Source: Streptomyces scabiei 87.22
GTDB taxonomy: Bacteria > Actinomycetota > Actinomycetes > Streptomycetales > Streptomycetaceae
NCBI RefSeq assembly: GCF_000091305.1
Contig: NC_013929.1
Coordinates: 8,990,001 to 9,054,000 of the forward strand
Direction: 5' to 3'
DNA: 64,000 nt
A program made the translations under genes and the position numbers. The notes below the pieces were generated by a model that worked only from the letters and a program-made list of their open reading frames with translations, had not been told where the DNA came from and searched no databases. Shown piece after piece: positions 43,402 to 51,690 of the stretch; position 1 is the first letter of the stretch; the number at the start of each line of letters is the position of its first letter.

Positions 43402-43824
43402 ATGAGAGGTAGAAACTTGTTCCGAACGAAGGCACTTCCGGTAATGACTGCTGTCGCTGCGGCCCTTCTCGTAGGAGTCGACGCGACCTCCGCCAGTGCC
43501 GGCACCGGACAGTTGTTCGCGCTGAAGATCAACAACTTCCGGGACTGGGGCAACTTCGAGCAGGACCCGTACCAGGACATACCCGGTGACTCGATCAGGG
43601 CGTGTGACGGCTTTGCAGACGGCTGGGGCGTGACTGCTTACCTCGACTCCAATCACAACGGAGTCTTCGACCGTACCGCTACGACGAGCGGGCATCCTGC
43701 CGGTTACTGCAGCCCATGGGCTTCGGGCAATATCCCCGAAGGCGCCACGGTGACCCTGAAGGTGTGCAACACCAAGTCCGGCTATGCGCCCAGGAACTGC
43801 GATCAGGCGGACTACACCGCCTAA
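43402..43824 (+). CDS. small secreted protein of unknown function
   Basis: 140 residues with a signal peptide (FRTKALPVMTAVAAALLVGV through ASAG) and a mature domain of about 107 residues that starts near GTGQLFALKINNFRDWGNFE. It has four cysteines (RACDG, GYCSP, KVCNT, RNCDQ), enough for two disulfides, and a calcium-loop-like DSNHNGVFD. No recognised family. It has its own terminator. Confidence 0.75.
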   Translation: MRGRNLFRTKALPVMTAVAAALLVGVDATSASAGTGQLFALKINNFRDWGNFEQDPYQDIPGDSIRACDGFADGWGVTAYLDSNHNGVFDRTATTSGHPAGYCSPWASGNIPEGATVTLKVCNTKSGYAPRNCDQADYTA

Positions 43825-43840
43825 CCTCGATCTTTCGTGG

Positions 43841-43870
43841 CGGTCTGCCGATTCCGTCGGCAGGCCGTTT
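43841..43870 (+). terminator. intrinsic terminator after the secreted protein gene
   Basis: CGGTCTGCCG (43841-43850) pairs with CGGCAGGCCG (43858-43867) with one G-T pair, followed by TTT. Confidence 0.78.
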
Positions 43871-43982
43871 CGCGTTCCGTGGCTGTTGACGGGCAGGCCG
43901 GTAGCCCGACTGTCGTGTCGGTGAGCGCCGGGTTTCACTCCGGAGACGGATGGTGCTGCTTGTAGGGACGGGAGGCTACTGG

Positions 43983-44315
43983 TCAGACCGGGTTGGGTAG
44001 TTGGTCGAGCCGTTCGAGGGCGTCGGTGACGATATGGGTCCAGGGCCAGTGGTGAGTAAGGCGGAGGATCTGGCGGCGGCCGGTGGTGATGAGCTGGCCG
44101 GCCGGCCGGGCTGAACAGGCGGAGCCGCAGGCGGCGGGGCTCCCAGAGCCGGACCTTACCGTTCGGTGCAAGCATCGGCATCCAGGCCAGCAGGTCGAGT
44201 GCGATCTGGACGATCTCCAGCCGGACCCTGTTCTGCGCACTGTCGTGCAGGGGCAGGTTCCGCAGGCCGGTCGTGCGGGCAGCCCGGATGCGGTCCTCGG
44301 CCCGTGGCCCGCAGG
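43983..44315 (-). pseudogene. IS1380-family transposase 3' relic (second)
   Basis: On the minus strand RAEDRIRAARTTGLRNLPLH then DSAQNRVRLEIVQIALDLLA, WMPMLAPNGKVRLWEPRRLR and, after a one-base shift near 44105, QLITTGRRQILRLTHHWPWT ending LDQLPNPV. This is the whole C-terminal third of an IS1380 transposase. The 5' part is missing; its kind of 5' part is found alone at 37088-37370. Confidence 0.75.
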
Positions 44316-44388
44316 CGGTGGCGGTGGCGGAGTTCGAGCTCGGCGATGGGAAGTCCGAGCCAGGCCTGCAGGATCACCGCCCCCTGGT

Positions 44389-45192
44389 TCACTTCAGCAC
44401 CAACAGCACAGCCAGAGCGACGAGGAGGGAGTCGATCCGGTCGAGGATGCCGCCGGAGCCGGGCAGCCATCGGCCGGTGTCCTTGGCGCCGGCGCCCCGC
44501 TTGATCATCGACTCCAACAGGTCCCCGAGCGGGCCGCCGACCGCCACGGCCACCGCCGTCTGCCACGTCAGGGAGGACAGTACGGCCAGCGAGAGGAGAC
44601 CGGCCGCGGCCCCAGCCAGCGTGCCGCTCCACCGCTTGGCGGGCGACAGCCGGGAGAGCCGGGGGCCGCCGATTCGGCGACCCACCGCGTACGCGACGAT
44701 GTCGGCGATCGACACGGCCACGAACAGGACGAGGCCGAGGGCGCCGGACGATACGAGGCCGGCCAGGGCGCCCAGCCATATGAGCCCCAGCAGGCCCGCC
44801 CCCAGGCGGCGCAGCCCGTGCTCCGCGTCGCCCGAGAGCAAGGGCACCCCGGCAAGGGCAAGTGCCCCGGCCGCCGCCACCCGGAGCACCTCCCCGGGCG
44901 CCAGCCAGGCGGTGAGGACGAGACCGACGATCGCCGCGGCCAGCACGGCCCGGTCCACCGGACCCAGCAGGAGCAGCCCGCCGAACTCCGCCACGGCGAC
45001 CACACCGACCACAGCCGCGAGCACCGCGATCCCGGGTGGACCGAGCCAGAACGCGGCGGTCACCAGGGGTACTCCGAGCGCCCACACGCACCAGCGGACC
45101 ATCAGTTCACGTCGCCGGGTCGCCGCCACGGCGACACCTCCGACCGTCAGCGCCCCGCCGAGGTACGGTACGAGACCAGCGACCGTCGTCAC
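44389..45192 (-). CDS. phosphatidate cytidylyltransferase (CdsA) homologue
   Basis: A 267-residue membrane enzyme with about eight helices. The GTG at 45192 overlaps the stop of the upstream gene (GTGA). The CdsA signature is near the C-terminus: SMIKRGAGAKDTGRWLPGSG, then GILDRIDS. The usual His of PGHGG is Ser here. CdsA activates phosphatidate, or a related phospho-alcohol, with CTP. It is translationally coupled to a GNAT-aminotransferase fusion, so it is unlikely to be the housekeeping copy and may activate a special lipid or phosphonate-like substrate. Confidence 0.85.
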   Translation of the reverse strand: MTTVAGLVPYLGGALTVGGVAVAATRRRELMVRWCVWALGVPLVTAAFWLGPPGIAVLAAVVGVVAVAEFGGLLLLGPVDRAVLAAAIVGLVLTAWLAPGEVLRVAAAGALALAGVPLLSGDAEHGLRRLGAGLLGLIWLGALAGLVSSGALGLVLFVAVSIADIVAYAVGRRIGGPRLSRLSPAKRWSGTLAGAAAGLLSLAVLSSLTWQTAVAVAVGGPLGDLLESMIKRGAGAKDTGRWLPGSGGILDRIDSLLVALAVLLVLK

Positions 45193-46952
45193 CGGGAGGC
45201 CCGTCCCGGCGCGGCCGACACCACTGCGGCCGGCGTGCGCAGCGCGTCCAGGGCGCTCCGGCACGCCGCCACGATTCTCGCGCTCTCCGCCGTGTCGCGG
45301 ACGGCGATCCGGACGGTCCGCCCCTCGTACGCCGGGGACATCGGCGACAGGTCACGCAGATACACGTCGTGCCGCCGGCACTCACCCACCAGCCGCGCCG
45401 CGCTCGGTCCGTCCGGCGGCAGGGTCACCGTGAGGTAGTTCGCCACCCCCTCGTCGACCGAGGAGAATCCGTCCAACTCGCCTAGGCCGTATGCCAGTTC
45501 CCGGCGCAGCGCATGGGTGCGGGCCCAACGCTCCGCGTAGTACGCGGGGTCGCGCAGCGCCGTCACGGCAGCCAGCTGGGCCGGCAGGCTCACGGGCCAC
45601 GGCGGCGTCCAGCGCCGCAGGTCCCCGGCCGTCTCCGGACGGGCCACCAGGTACGCGGCTCGCATCCCCGACAGCGCGTACATCTTCGACAGCGAGGTGC
45701 AGACCACGACCCGGGCGTCGACCGCGGCGAGCCCGGCGAGCGAGTCCGCCGGATCGACATACCCCAGGTACGCCTCGTCGATCCACCACCGGGTCGGCGC
45801 GGGCGATGCCTCGATCACCGCGCGCAGCGCGTCGGCCGGGGCGTGGCGGCCGGTCGGGTTGTTCGGGTTGACCACCACCACGAGGTCGTACCGCCCGTCG
45901 GCGGTCGCTGTGGCGAGCCGGGCCGGGTCGAGCAGCCAGCCGTCCTCCCGGCGCAGCTGGAGCCGGTCGACCCGGCAGCCGATCACCCGCTCGGTGACAT
46001 GGGCGTACTCCCCGTAGCCCGGATCGAGCAGGAGCACCCGGCTCCCCGGCGTGAGCCACCGGCCGAATGCCCGGAAGATCAGATCGGACGAGCCCGCCCC
46101 GACGACCAGCGACTCCACCGGCAGCCCGCGGGCCGTGGCGATCTCCGCGAGCAGTCCCTCCGCGCCCGTCGGCGGCGAGGTCCGGGCCGCCCACCCCGGA
46201 TCCTCCGAAAGAGCCGCGCGGACCTGCGGGGACGGTGGGAACCAGGCGTCCAGCACATCCGCCGCGACCACCTCGTGACGGCGGGTCAGGGTCCGGAAAT
46301 CGGTGCCGATCGCCGAGAAGAACGCCCCGCCGTGCTCACAGCCGTCCGCACGCGGCGCGAAGGGCACGTCGAGCCGCCAGTCGAGGCCCGTCCTCAGCCG
46401 CTCCAGAATCCGACCGTGGCGGTCCGCGACCGTCCTCGTCAGCTCGGCCACGGAGCCGCTGAGGACCTCGAACGAGACCGCGCCCGAGCGGACCGTGCGC
46501 CCCACCGGCCGCAGCCCGGCGGCGAGGTACATGTCGAGCAGCTCCGTGCGTCCCATCGCCACCACCCGGCGACCGCCCCGCGCCGTGACCCAGCGCAGCG
46601 CCGCGTACATGAGGAGTGGCGCCGCCGCGGTGGACCGCCAGCGTTCCTCGACGGTCAGGACGCGGACCTCGAACGGCGCCTCCTCGGTCAGGACCGGCAG
46701 CTCCTCACGCGTCAGGTACTTGTCGAGGGAATAGCGGCCGACCCACGGCGGGGTAAGGCTGACGAAGCCGATCCGCGTCTCGCCGCGCGCGGCCACGAGA
46801 TAGATGTTGTCGCCGTCGAGTCCGTCACTCAGCCTTCCCGACGGATCCACAGGATGCTGACCGAGCTCCTCCGCATACACGCGGTGGCGCAGTTCGTGGA
46901 TCCAGTCGTGATCCCGAGGCGTGGCAGTGCGCAGCTGCAGGGTGTGGTCCAT
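45189..46952 (-). CDS. GNAT acyltransferase-aminotransferase (HisC-like) fusion
   Basis: 587 residues. Residues 1-170 or so form a GNAT-like acyltransferase (HELRHRVYAEELGQHPVDPS, FEVRVLTVEERWRSTAAAPL). From about 200 a fold-type I PLP aminotransferase follows: NPNNPTGRH, DEAYLGY with the pyridine Asp, and the Schiff-base Lys in TSLSKMYALSGMRAAYL. The ATG at 46952 follows GGGGGA. One polypeptide thus could aminate and N-acylate a substrate. A perfect 18-bp palindrome lies 66 bases upstream. Together with the CdsA homologue it forms a two-gene operon whose product is unknown. Confidence 0.85.
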   Translation of the reverse strand: MDHTLQLRTATPRDHDWIHELRHRVYAEELGQHPVDPSGRLSDGLDGDNIYLVAARGETRIGFVSLTPPWVGRYSLDKYLTREELPVLTEEAPFEVRVLTVEERWRSTAAAPLLMYAALRWVTARGGRRVVAMGRTELLDMYLAAGLRPVGRTVRSGAVSFEVLSGSVAELTRTVADRHGRILERLRTGLDWRLDVPFAPRADGCEHGGAFFSAIGTDFRTLTRRHEVVAADVLDAWFPPSPQVRAALSEDPGWAARTSPPTGAEGLLAEIATARGLPVESLVVGAGSSDLIFRAFGRWLTPGSRVLLLDPGYGEYAHVTERVIGCRVDRLQLRREDGWLLDPARLATATADGRYDLVVVVNPNNPTGRHAPADALRAVIEASPAPTRWWIDEAYLGYVDPADSLAGLAAVDARVVVCTSLSKMYALSGMRAAYLVARPETAGDLRRWTPPWPVSLPAQLAAVTALRDPAYYAERWARTHALRRELAYGLGELDGFSSVDEGVANYLTVTLPPDGPSAARLVGECRRHDVYLRDLSPMSPAYEGRTVRIAVRDTAESARIVAACRSALDALRTPAAVVSAAPGRASR

Positions 46953-47017
46953 GCGTATGTCCCCCTGAGACGGTCCGGCGTTCGCGCCCCAGCATGGAGG
47001 AGTCCGGCAGCCGGCAC

Positions 47018-47035
47018 CTGAGTACGCGTACTCAG
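47018..47035. promoter_or_regulatory. perfect 18-bp palindrome upstream of the GNAT-aminotransferase gene
   Basis: CTGAGTACGCGTACTCAG is an uninterrupted 18-bp palindrome, centred about 75 bases upstream of the ATG at 46952. Probably the operator of the operon. The regulator is not encoded nearby. The rest of 46953-47472 holds no gene I can identify. Confidence 0.65.
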
Positions 47036-47472
47036 CCGTACAGCAACGGAGTTGGAAGCGGTCCAGGTCAGGGCTGAGTCCATGGGCAGGTGCCGAACCA
47101 CCGGCGTCGGCCGTGCCCGGCGCAGACGGTCGGCCACTCTGGCTCCCAACTCCTGCGAAACGGAGTGCTGTCGGCGTGACGGGCAGTGATGGCGTCACAG
47201 AAGCTGTGCCGGAGCCCCGGTTTCGACAGAGGTAGTTCAGTGCTTCGGGAGACGCCTGGGCCGCGGCGTGTTCGATGTTCACGAGAAGCGACAGCACCCG
47301 CACACCGATGAGGCTGTTGCCGCTGCGGGCAGACCCTATGAACTACCGGATGCACCAGCGGTGCGGATGGTCGGGATCGGTGGGGCAAGCGAAGACGTAC
47401 GTCGAGCTCGCCGGAGCGGCCCACGGTGTTTCTCCGTGGGGGTCGCGGACCGAAAGGCGGGCAGGCCCGGTC

Positions 47473-48045
47473 CTAGCGGCCGGCCATAGGCGTGACCGTC
47501 GGGTGCCACTCGCGGCGGAGGAGGCCGAAGACCCAGGAGTCGGAGACGTCGCCGTTGACGATGCAGTCCTCGCGGAGGGTGCCTTCGCGGACAAAGCCGA
47601 GCTTCTCCAGGACCCGGGCGGACGCCGCGTTGCGGGTGTCGGTCTCGGCCTGGACGCGGTTCAGGTCCAGGGTGTCGAACGCCCACCGCAGGACGGCGTG
47701 CGCGGTCTCCGTGGCGTAGCCGTGGCCCCACGCGGCGGCGTCGAGGACGTAGCCCAGGGACGCGCTGCGGAAGTCCGGGTTCCAGCCGGTCAGGCCGCAC
47801 CAGCCGATGAACGAGCCGTCGGAGACGCGGTCGACGGCCACCCGCGCTCCCGTGCCTTCCTTCTCGATCGTCCGGCAGGCCGTGACGAAGCGCTGGGCGC
47901 GGGCCGGTTCGGTCCACGGCGGGGAGTCCCAGTAGCGCAGCACGTGGGCGCTGCTGTGCAGCGCGTAGAGCGGCGCCGCGTCGGCGTCGGTGAACGGCCG
48001 CAGTCGCAGGCGGGCGGTGTGCAACTCGGGGGTGGGCAAGGTCAT
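47473..48045 (-). CDS. GNAT N-acetyltransferase, RimJ/RimL type
   Basis: A 190-residue GNAT of the ribosomal-protein acetyltransferase type. Acetyl-CoA loop: LDAAAWGHGYATETAHAVLR; C-terminal NAASARVLEKLGFVREGTLR. ATG 48045 (MTLPTPEL) has AGGA 8 bases upstream; an ATG three codons earlier is possible. It acetylates an N-terminal or small-molecule amine, substrate unknown. Monocistronic. Confidence 0.88.
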   Translation of the reverse strand: MTLPTPELHTARLRLRPFTDADAAPLYALHSSAHVLRYWDSPPWTEPARAQRFVTACRTIEKEGTGARVAVDRVSDGSFIGWCGLTGWNPDFRSASLGYVLDAAAWGHGYATETAHAVLRWAFDTLDLNRVQAETDTRNAASARVLEKLGFVREGTLREDCIVNGDVSDSWVFGLLRREWHPTVTPMAGR

Positions 48046-48794
48046 GCGGAGCATCCTGTCGCGTCACGCTCGCCCGGGCATCCGTTTATCCGGACGGTTG
48101 GGGGCGCGTACGTCCGAGGCGACGCCGGACGCGCCGGATGGGCGGGGAGTCCGCAGAACCGTGCCGGCCATCGGACCCGACAGCAACATCTCCGTGCCAG
48201 TGCTGCTGTCGAAACCCGTGAGAACCCGCCTTTGAACCCGGTGTAGGTAACTCCCGTGCAATCCGGCGCTCTCCGGGCCAGGCCTTCGCGGGCCTGGCCC
48301 GGAGAGCCACGGCCGCGAGGCAGCCGAAGAGTTACCCGGCCAGGGCCGGCATCGCGCCACCGGCAACGGTGCACGTGCTGCTCAAGAGCTCAGAACCCGT
48401 CTTTCAATCTCGGCAACGTCAGTTTACTGACGAGGGCTCTGTGGTGCGTGGCAGCTGTATCGATGACACCACCGAGAAGACCGGCCAGTCCTGCATCCAT
48501 GGGTCACCGCGTGGTCCGCAGGTGGCGGCGGCGAGCGGCAGGTGAGTCGGCAGCGGATGTCATGCGGCATCGCCGTCTTCGATATCCGGTGACTCGGTGA
48601 GGTTCGCGGTTCGTGGTTCCGGCTGGTGGGTCGGCGCCCCCGGATCCGGCTCGGAAAGGCGGCCCTCGCCGCGCTGGGCGACCCTGAAGAGCACCGTGCC
48701 TGGCTCGGCAACCGCCGCTTCGGGTCCATGGAGAACCACTACTTCGGTAACCCAGGGGCGCGGAGCCGCGCAGGGCTGGCAGGGCCCGTTGACG
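48046..48794. other. 0.75-kb gap with strong structured elements
   Basis: No recognised gene. Two inverted repeats stand out: the 17-bp stem at 48268-48307 (see separate entry) and CGTCAGT-TT-ACTGACG at 48417-48432. A plus-strand frame at 48626 (LGKAALAALGDPEEHRAWLG) looks coding-like but has no family match or ribosome site. Confidence 0.4.
48268..48307 (+). terminator. 17-bp perfect hairpin
   Basis: GCTCTCCGGGCCAGGCC (48268-48284) pairs perfectly with GGCCTGGCCCGGAGAGC (48291-48307) around TTCGCG. No U-run follows and no gene ends near it, so it may end a short transcript or be an RNA/DNA structural element. It lies in an intergenic gap. Confidence 0.45.
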
Positions 48795-49784
48795 TCACGG
48801 TTCGAGGTCGACGACCCCCTTGCCACCCGGGATGTCCAGCGGCACGGAGACCTGGTCGTGCGTGATCAGCCATGCTCCGTCGATCTTCCGGAAGCAGAGG
48901 GTGATCCGGACCCACATGCCGCCCACCGCCGTCCCGTCAGGGAGCGTGCCGCTGAGGCGACCGAAGCCGTGTGTGAACGCCACGTCTTCGCCCACCGTGG
49001 GCATCAGGTCGCGCACCTCGTAGGTCACCTCCTGGAAGAACGTGAACACGTTCGCCCAGTTCTTGAGTTTGGCGTCGATCCCCACGTGCCGGAGCGGCGG
49101 ATCGATGTCGAAGGACACGATGTCCCTCGAGTAGAGCCGCCTCAGACCCTCGAGGTCCTTGGCCTGGATCGCGTCGATGATCCCGTCGATGTGGCGGCCG
49201 ATCGCGGCTTCGTCCGTCTCGCGCTGTGTGGGGATGGCTGTCCGTCCTTCCGTGCTCTGGGCGACGATGTGGTCCAGCAGTGTGTCGAGGGTGCTGACGT
49301 GGTGGGCGCCCGGCTTGAGTGTCGCGTGGTCCTCGAAGTCGGTGTGCAGGGACAGCGAGACCTGCGGGGTCACTGCATCCATCTGAAGGAGCTCACACAG
49401 TGCCCGCAACTGCCGGGCCGCATGGGCGCCGCCGCCGGCGCCGTAGGAGACGAATCCAACGGCCTTGTGGGTCCATTCCGCGTACAGGTAGTCGATCGCG
49501 TTCTTGAGCACGCCGGGGATGGAGGCGTTGTACTCGGGGGTGACCATGACGAATCCGTCGAAGCGGGCGATGGTGTCAGCCCATGCGCGGGTGTGCCCGT
49601 GCTGGTACCTCCCAGCGAGCGCGGGCAGCGGCTCGTCCAGGTGCGGCAGCGGGTGGTCGAGCAGGTCGATCACCTCGAATGCGGCGTCGCCGCGGCGGGC
49701 CGCCCGCTCGTGGACCCACCGGGCGACCTGGTCGCCTTTGCGGCCGGGGCGGGTGCTGCCGATGAGTATGCCGATCCTGGTCAT
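48795..49784 (-). CDS. NADPH-dependent FMN reductase fused to a SnoaL-like domain
   Basis: 329 residues. Residues 1-180 are an FMN reductase (IGILIGSTRPGRKGDQVARW, the flavodoxin-like phosphate loop; FVMVTPEYNASIPGVLKNAI). From about 195 a SnoaL/nuclear-transport-factor-2-like domain follows (GIIDAIQAKDLEGLRRLYSR, FTHGFGRLSG). AGGAGA lies 6 bases before the ATG at 49784. It diverges from an ECF41 sigma factor gene whose protein also ends in a SnoaL domain, and a candidate ECF41 promoter precedes it, so it is the likely target of that sigma factor. Confidence 0.88.
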   Translation of the reverse strand: MTRIGILIGSTRPGRKGDQVARWVHERAARRGDAAFEVIDLLDHPLPHLDEPLPALAGRYQHGHTRAWADTIARFDGFVMVTPEYNASIPGVLKNAIDYLYAEWTHKAVGFVSYGAGGGAHAARQLRALCELLQMDAVTPQVSLSLHTDFEDHATLKPGAHHVSTLDTLLDHIVAQSTEGRTAIPTQRETDEAAIGRHIDGIIDAIQAKDLEGLRRLYSRDIVSFDIDPPLRHVGIDAKLKNWANVFTFFQEVTYEVRDLMPTVGEDVAFTHGFGRLSGTLPDGTAVGGMWVRITLCFRKIDGAWLITHDQVSVPLDIPGGKGVVDLEP

Positions 49785-49862
49785 CGCTGTCTCCTGAGGT
49801 GTCCCGCCCGGGTTCTCCGGGCCGGTGGCGTCTGTGAGCGGTACGACGACGCAACCCCTCTG

Positions 49863-49890
49863 AACGTCAGGGCGAGTCGGAGACCTGACA
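49863..49890 (-). promoter_or_regulatory. candidate ECF41-type promoter for the FMN reductase gene
   Basis: On the minus strand TGTCAGG (90-84 of the 49800s), 17 bases, then CGTT approximates the TGTCACA-N16-CGTC pattern described for ECF41 sigma factors. It lies about 80 bases before the ATG at 49784. The same bases form an inverted repeat (GTCAGG...CCTGAC). Confidence 0.42.
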
Positions 49891-49953
49891 ATCGGGCGTG
49901 CTGTCTCGTCGGACTGCCGAGGGACGATCCGAGATCAGGGAGCCACCGGAACG

Positions 49954-50901
49954 ATGACCGATCACGCGAAGTCACGGCACGACGAGTCCGACACGGGCTT
50001 GGACGCGATCATCAGCGAGCGGCGGCGGCTCATCGGTCTCGCCTACCGCCTCCTCGGTTCCCTGGCCGAGGCCGAGGACGCGGTCCAGGAGACCTACACC
50101 CGCTGGTACACCATGTCCCGACAGCAGCAGGACGCCATCGAGTCACCCGGCGCCTGGCTGACGACGGTCGCCACCCGCGTGTGCCTGGACCTCCTCGGCT
50201 CGGCGCGGGTCCGGCGCGAGCGTTACATGGGCGAATGGATCCCGGAGCCGCTGCCCGAGCGGACCGACTGGATCAGCGGGCGCACAGGCGGCGCCGCGAC
50301 CGATCCCGCGGACCCGGCCGACCGGGTCACACTCGACGAGTCGGTGAGCATGGCGTTTCTTGTCGCCCTCGAATCCATGACACCGGCTCAGCGCGTCGCG
50401 CTCATCCTGCACGATGTCTTCGGCTACCCGTTCGCCGAGATCGCCGGGATCACCGGCCGCACCCCGGCGGCCTGCCGCGAACTGGCCTCCTCCGCCCGGC
50501 GCCGCGTCCGCACCTCCCTGCCCCCTGCGGCCCCGGCAGCCCACCAGGCGGGCCTCGTCAGGGACTTCAAGCAGGCGTGGGAGGCGCAGGACATCGACGC
50601 CCTCGTCAGACTCCTCGCCCCCGGCGCGACGTTCACCGCGGACGGCGGCGGTGTGGTCGCCGCCGCGCTCCACCCGATCGCAGGCGGCGAAGGAATCGCG
50701 CGCTACCTCACCGACCTCGCAGTCCGGGCGTCCGGCGGCCTGACGGTCTCGGAGCGCACGGTCAACGGCCGGGCCGGTCTGGTGATCGAACACGAAGGCG
50801 TCACCGTGGCTGTGTACGCGTTCGACGTCGCGGACGACCGGATCACGCACATCTGGGCAGTACGCAACCCCGACAAACTCCGCCCGTGGACGGCGGGCTG
50901 A
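49954..50901 (+). CDS. ECF41-type RNA polymerase sigma factor (SigJ-like) with SnoaL domain
   Basis: 315 residues. Sigma-70 region 2: RRRLIGLAYRLLGSLAEAED with AVQETYTRWY; region 4: MTPAQRVALILHDVFGYPFA with EIAGITGRTPAACRELASSA. The C-terminal NTF2-like extension has the ECF41 hallmarks WIPEP in the linker, DGGG and NPDKL. In this group the extension controls sigma activity in place of an anti-sigma factor. The usual partner is a carboxymuconolactone decarboxylase, oxidoreductase or epimerase next door; here it is the FMN reductase-SnoaL fusion, divergently encoded. Confidence 0.92.
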   Translation: MTDHAKSRHDESDTGLDAIISERRRLIGLAYRLLGSLAEAEDAVQETYTRWYTMSRQQQDAIESPGAWLTTVATRVCLDLLGSARVRRERYMGEWIPEPLPERTDWISGRTGGAATDPADPADRVTLDESVSMAFLVALESMTPAQRVALILHDVFGYPFAEIAGITGRTPAACRELASSARRRVRTSLPPAAPAAHQAGLVRDFKQAWEAQDIDALVRLLAPGATFTADGGGVVAAALHPIAGGEGIARYLTDLAVRASGGLTVSERTVNGRAGLVIEHEGVTVAVYAFDVADDRITHIWAVRNPDKLRPWTAG

Positions 50902-50967
50902 CCGGCTGGACCTCGACAGCGCGGGACCTCCTGCAACCAGGCGCCCGGCGGCCCGCAGACACCACAA

Positions 50968-51675
50968 GTAGGCAGTTTCTTTCGGATCATGTCGCTGACC
51001 AGATGAGGATGGCGGGGAGGTGGAGTCCGGCGAGGTGAAGTCCGGCGAGGTAGATGGTGGCTGTCTTGTCGTAGCGGCTGGCCAGGCCGCGCCACTGCTT
51101 GAGCTTGTTGATGCACCGCTCGACGGTGTTGCGCTGCTTGTAGGCGTCGCGGTCGAGGGCCGGTGGCCCGCCGCCTCGGCTGCCGCGGCGTTTGCGGTGG
51201 GCTGCCTGGTCGGCGGGCTGTGGGATCACCGCCCGGATCCCGCGCCGGCGAAGGTGGGTGCGGATCGCGCGGGATGAGTAGGCCTTGTCGGCCAGGATCA
51301 CGTCTGGCGTGATCCGAGGGCGGCCGAGCGGTCGCGGCGCTCGTAAACGGGCCGTGATCGCAGGGAATGCTGGCGCGTCACCCGCCTGGCCAGGCGTGAG
51401 GACGAAGGCCAGCGGACGGCAGCGGCTGTCCGCGGTGAGGTGGACCTTGATGGTCAGTCCGCCTCGGGACCGTCCGATGGCATGGTCGTCCGGCTCGCGG
51501 CCGGGGCCCCTTTTGACGGGCCCCGGCGGTGCGCTGGTGGGCACGGACGATGGTGGAGTCGACCAGCGACGACCCAGTCGAGGTCGCCTTCGGCGTCGGC
51601 CTGGGAGAGCAGGGCGGTGAAGACCTTCTGGCGCGGTTGGAAGAGCTCACCGTGCGGTACCCACAGGGGTGACCG
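50968..51675 (-). pseudogene. IS5-family transposase, decayed
   Basis: On the minus strand three frames together spell an IS5-group transposase: ELFQPRQKVFTALLSQADAE with GDLDWVV, then STIVRAHQRTAGARQKGP, then EPDDHAIGRSRGGLTIKVHL through DVILADKAYSSRAIRTHLRR, ERCINKLKQWRGLASRYDKT, to a stop at 50987. At least two frameshifts and a lost 5' end. AGTAGGCA near 50970 and, inverted, near 51686 may be leftovers of its ends. The middle 185-codon frame is intact but lacks the N-terminus. Confidence 0.75.
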
Positions 51676-51690
51676 AGCGGCGGGGAGTGC

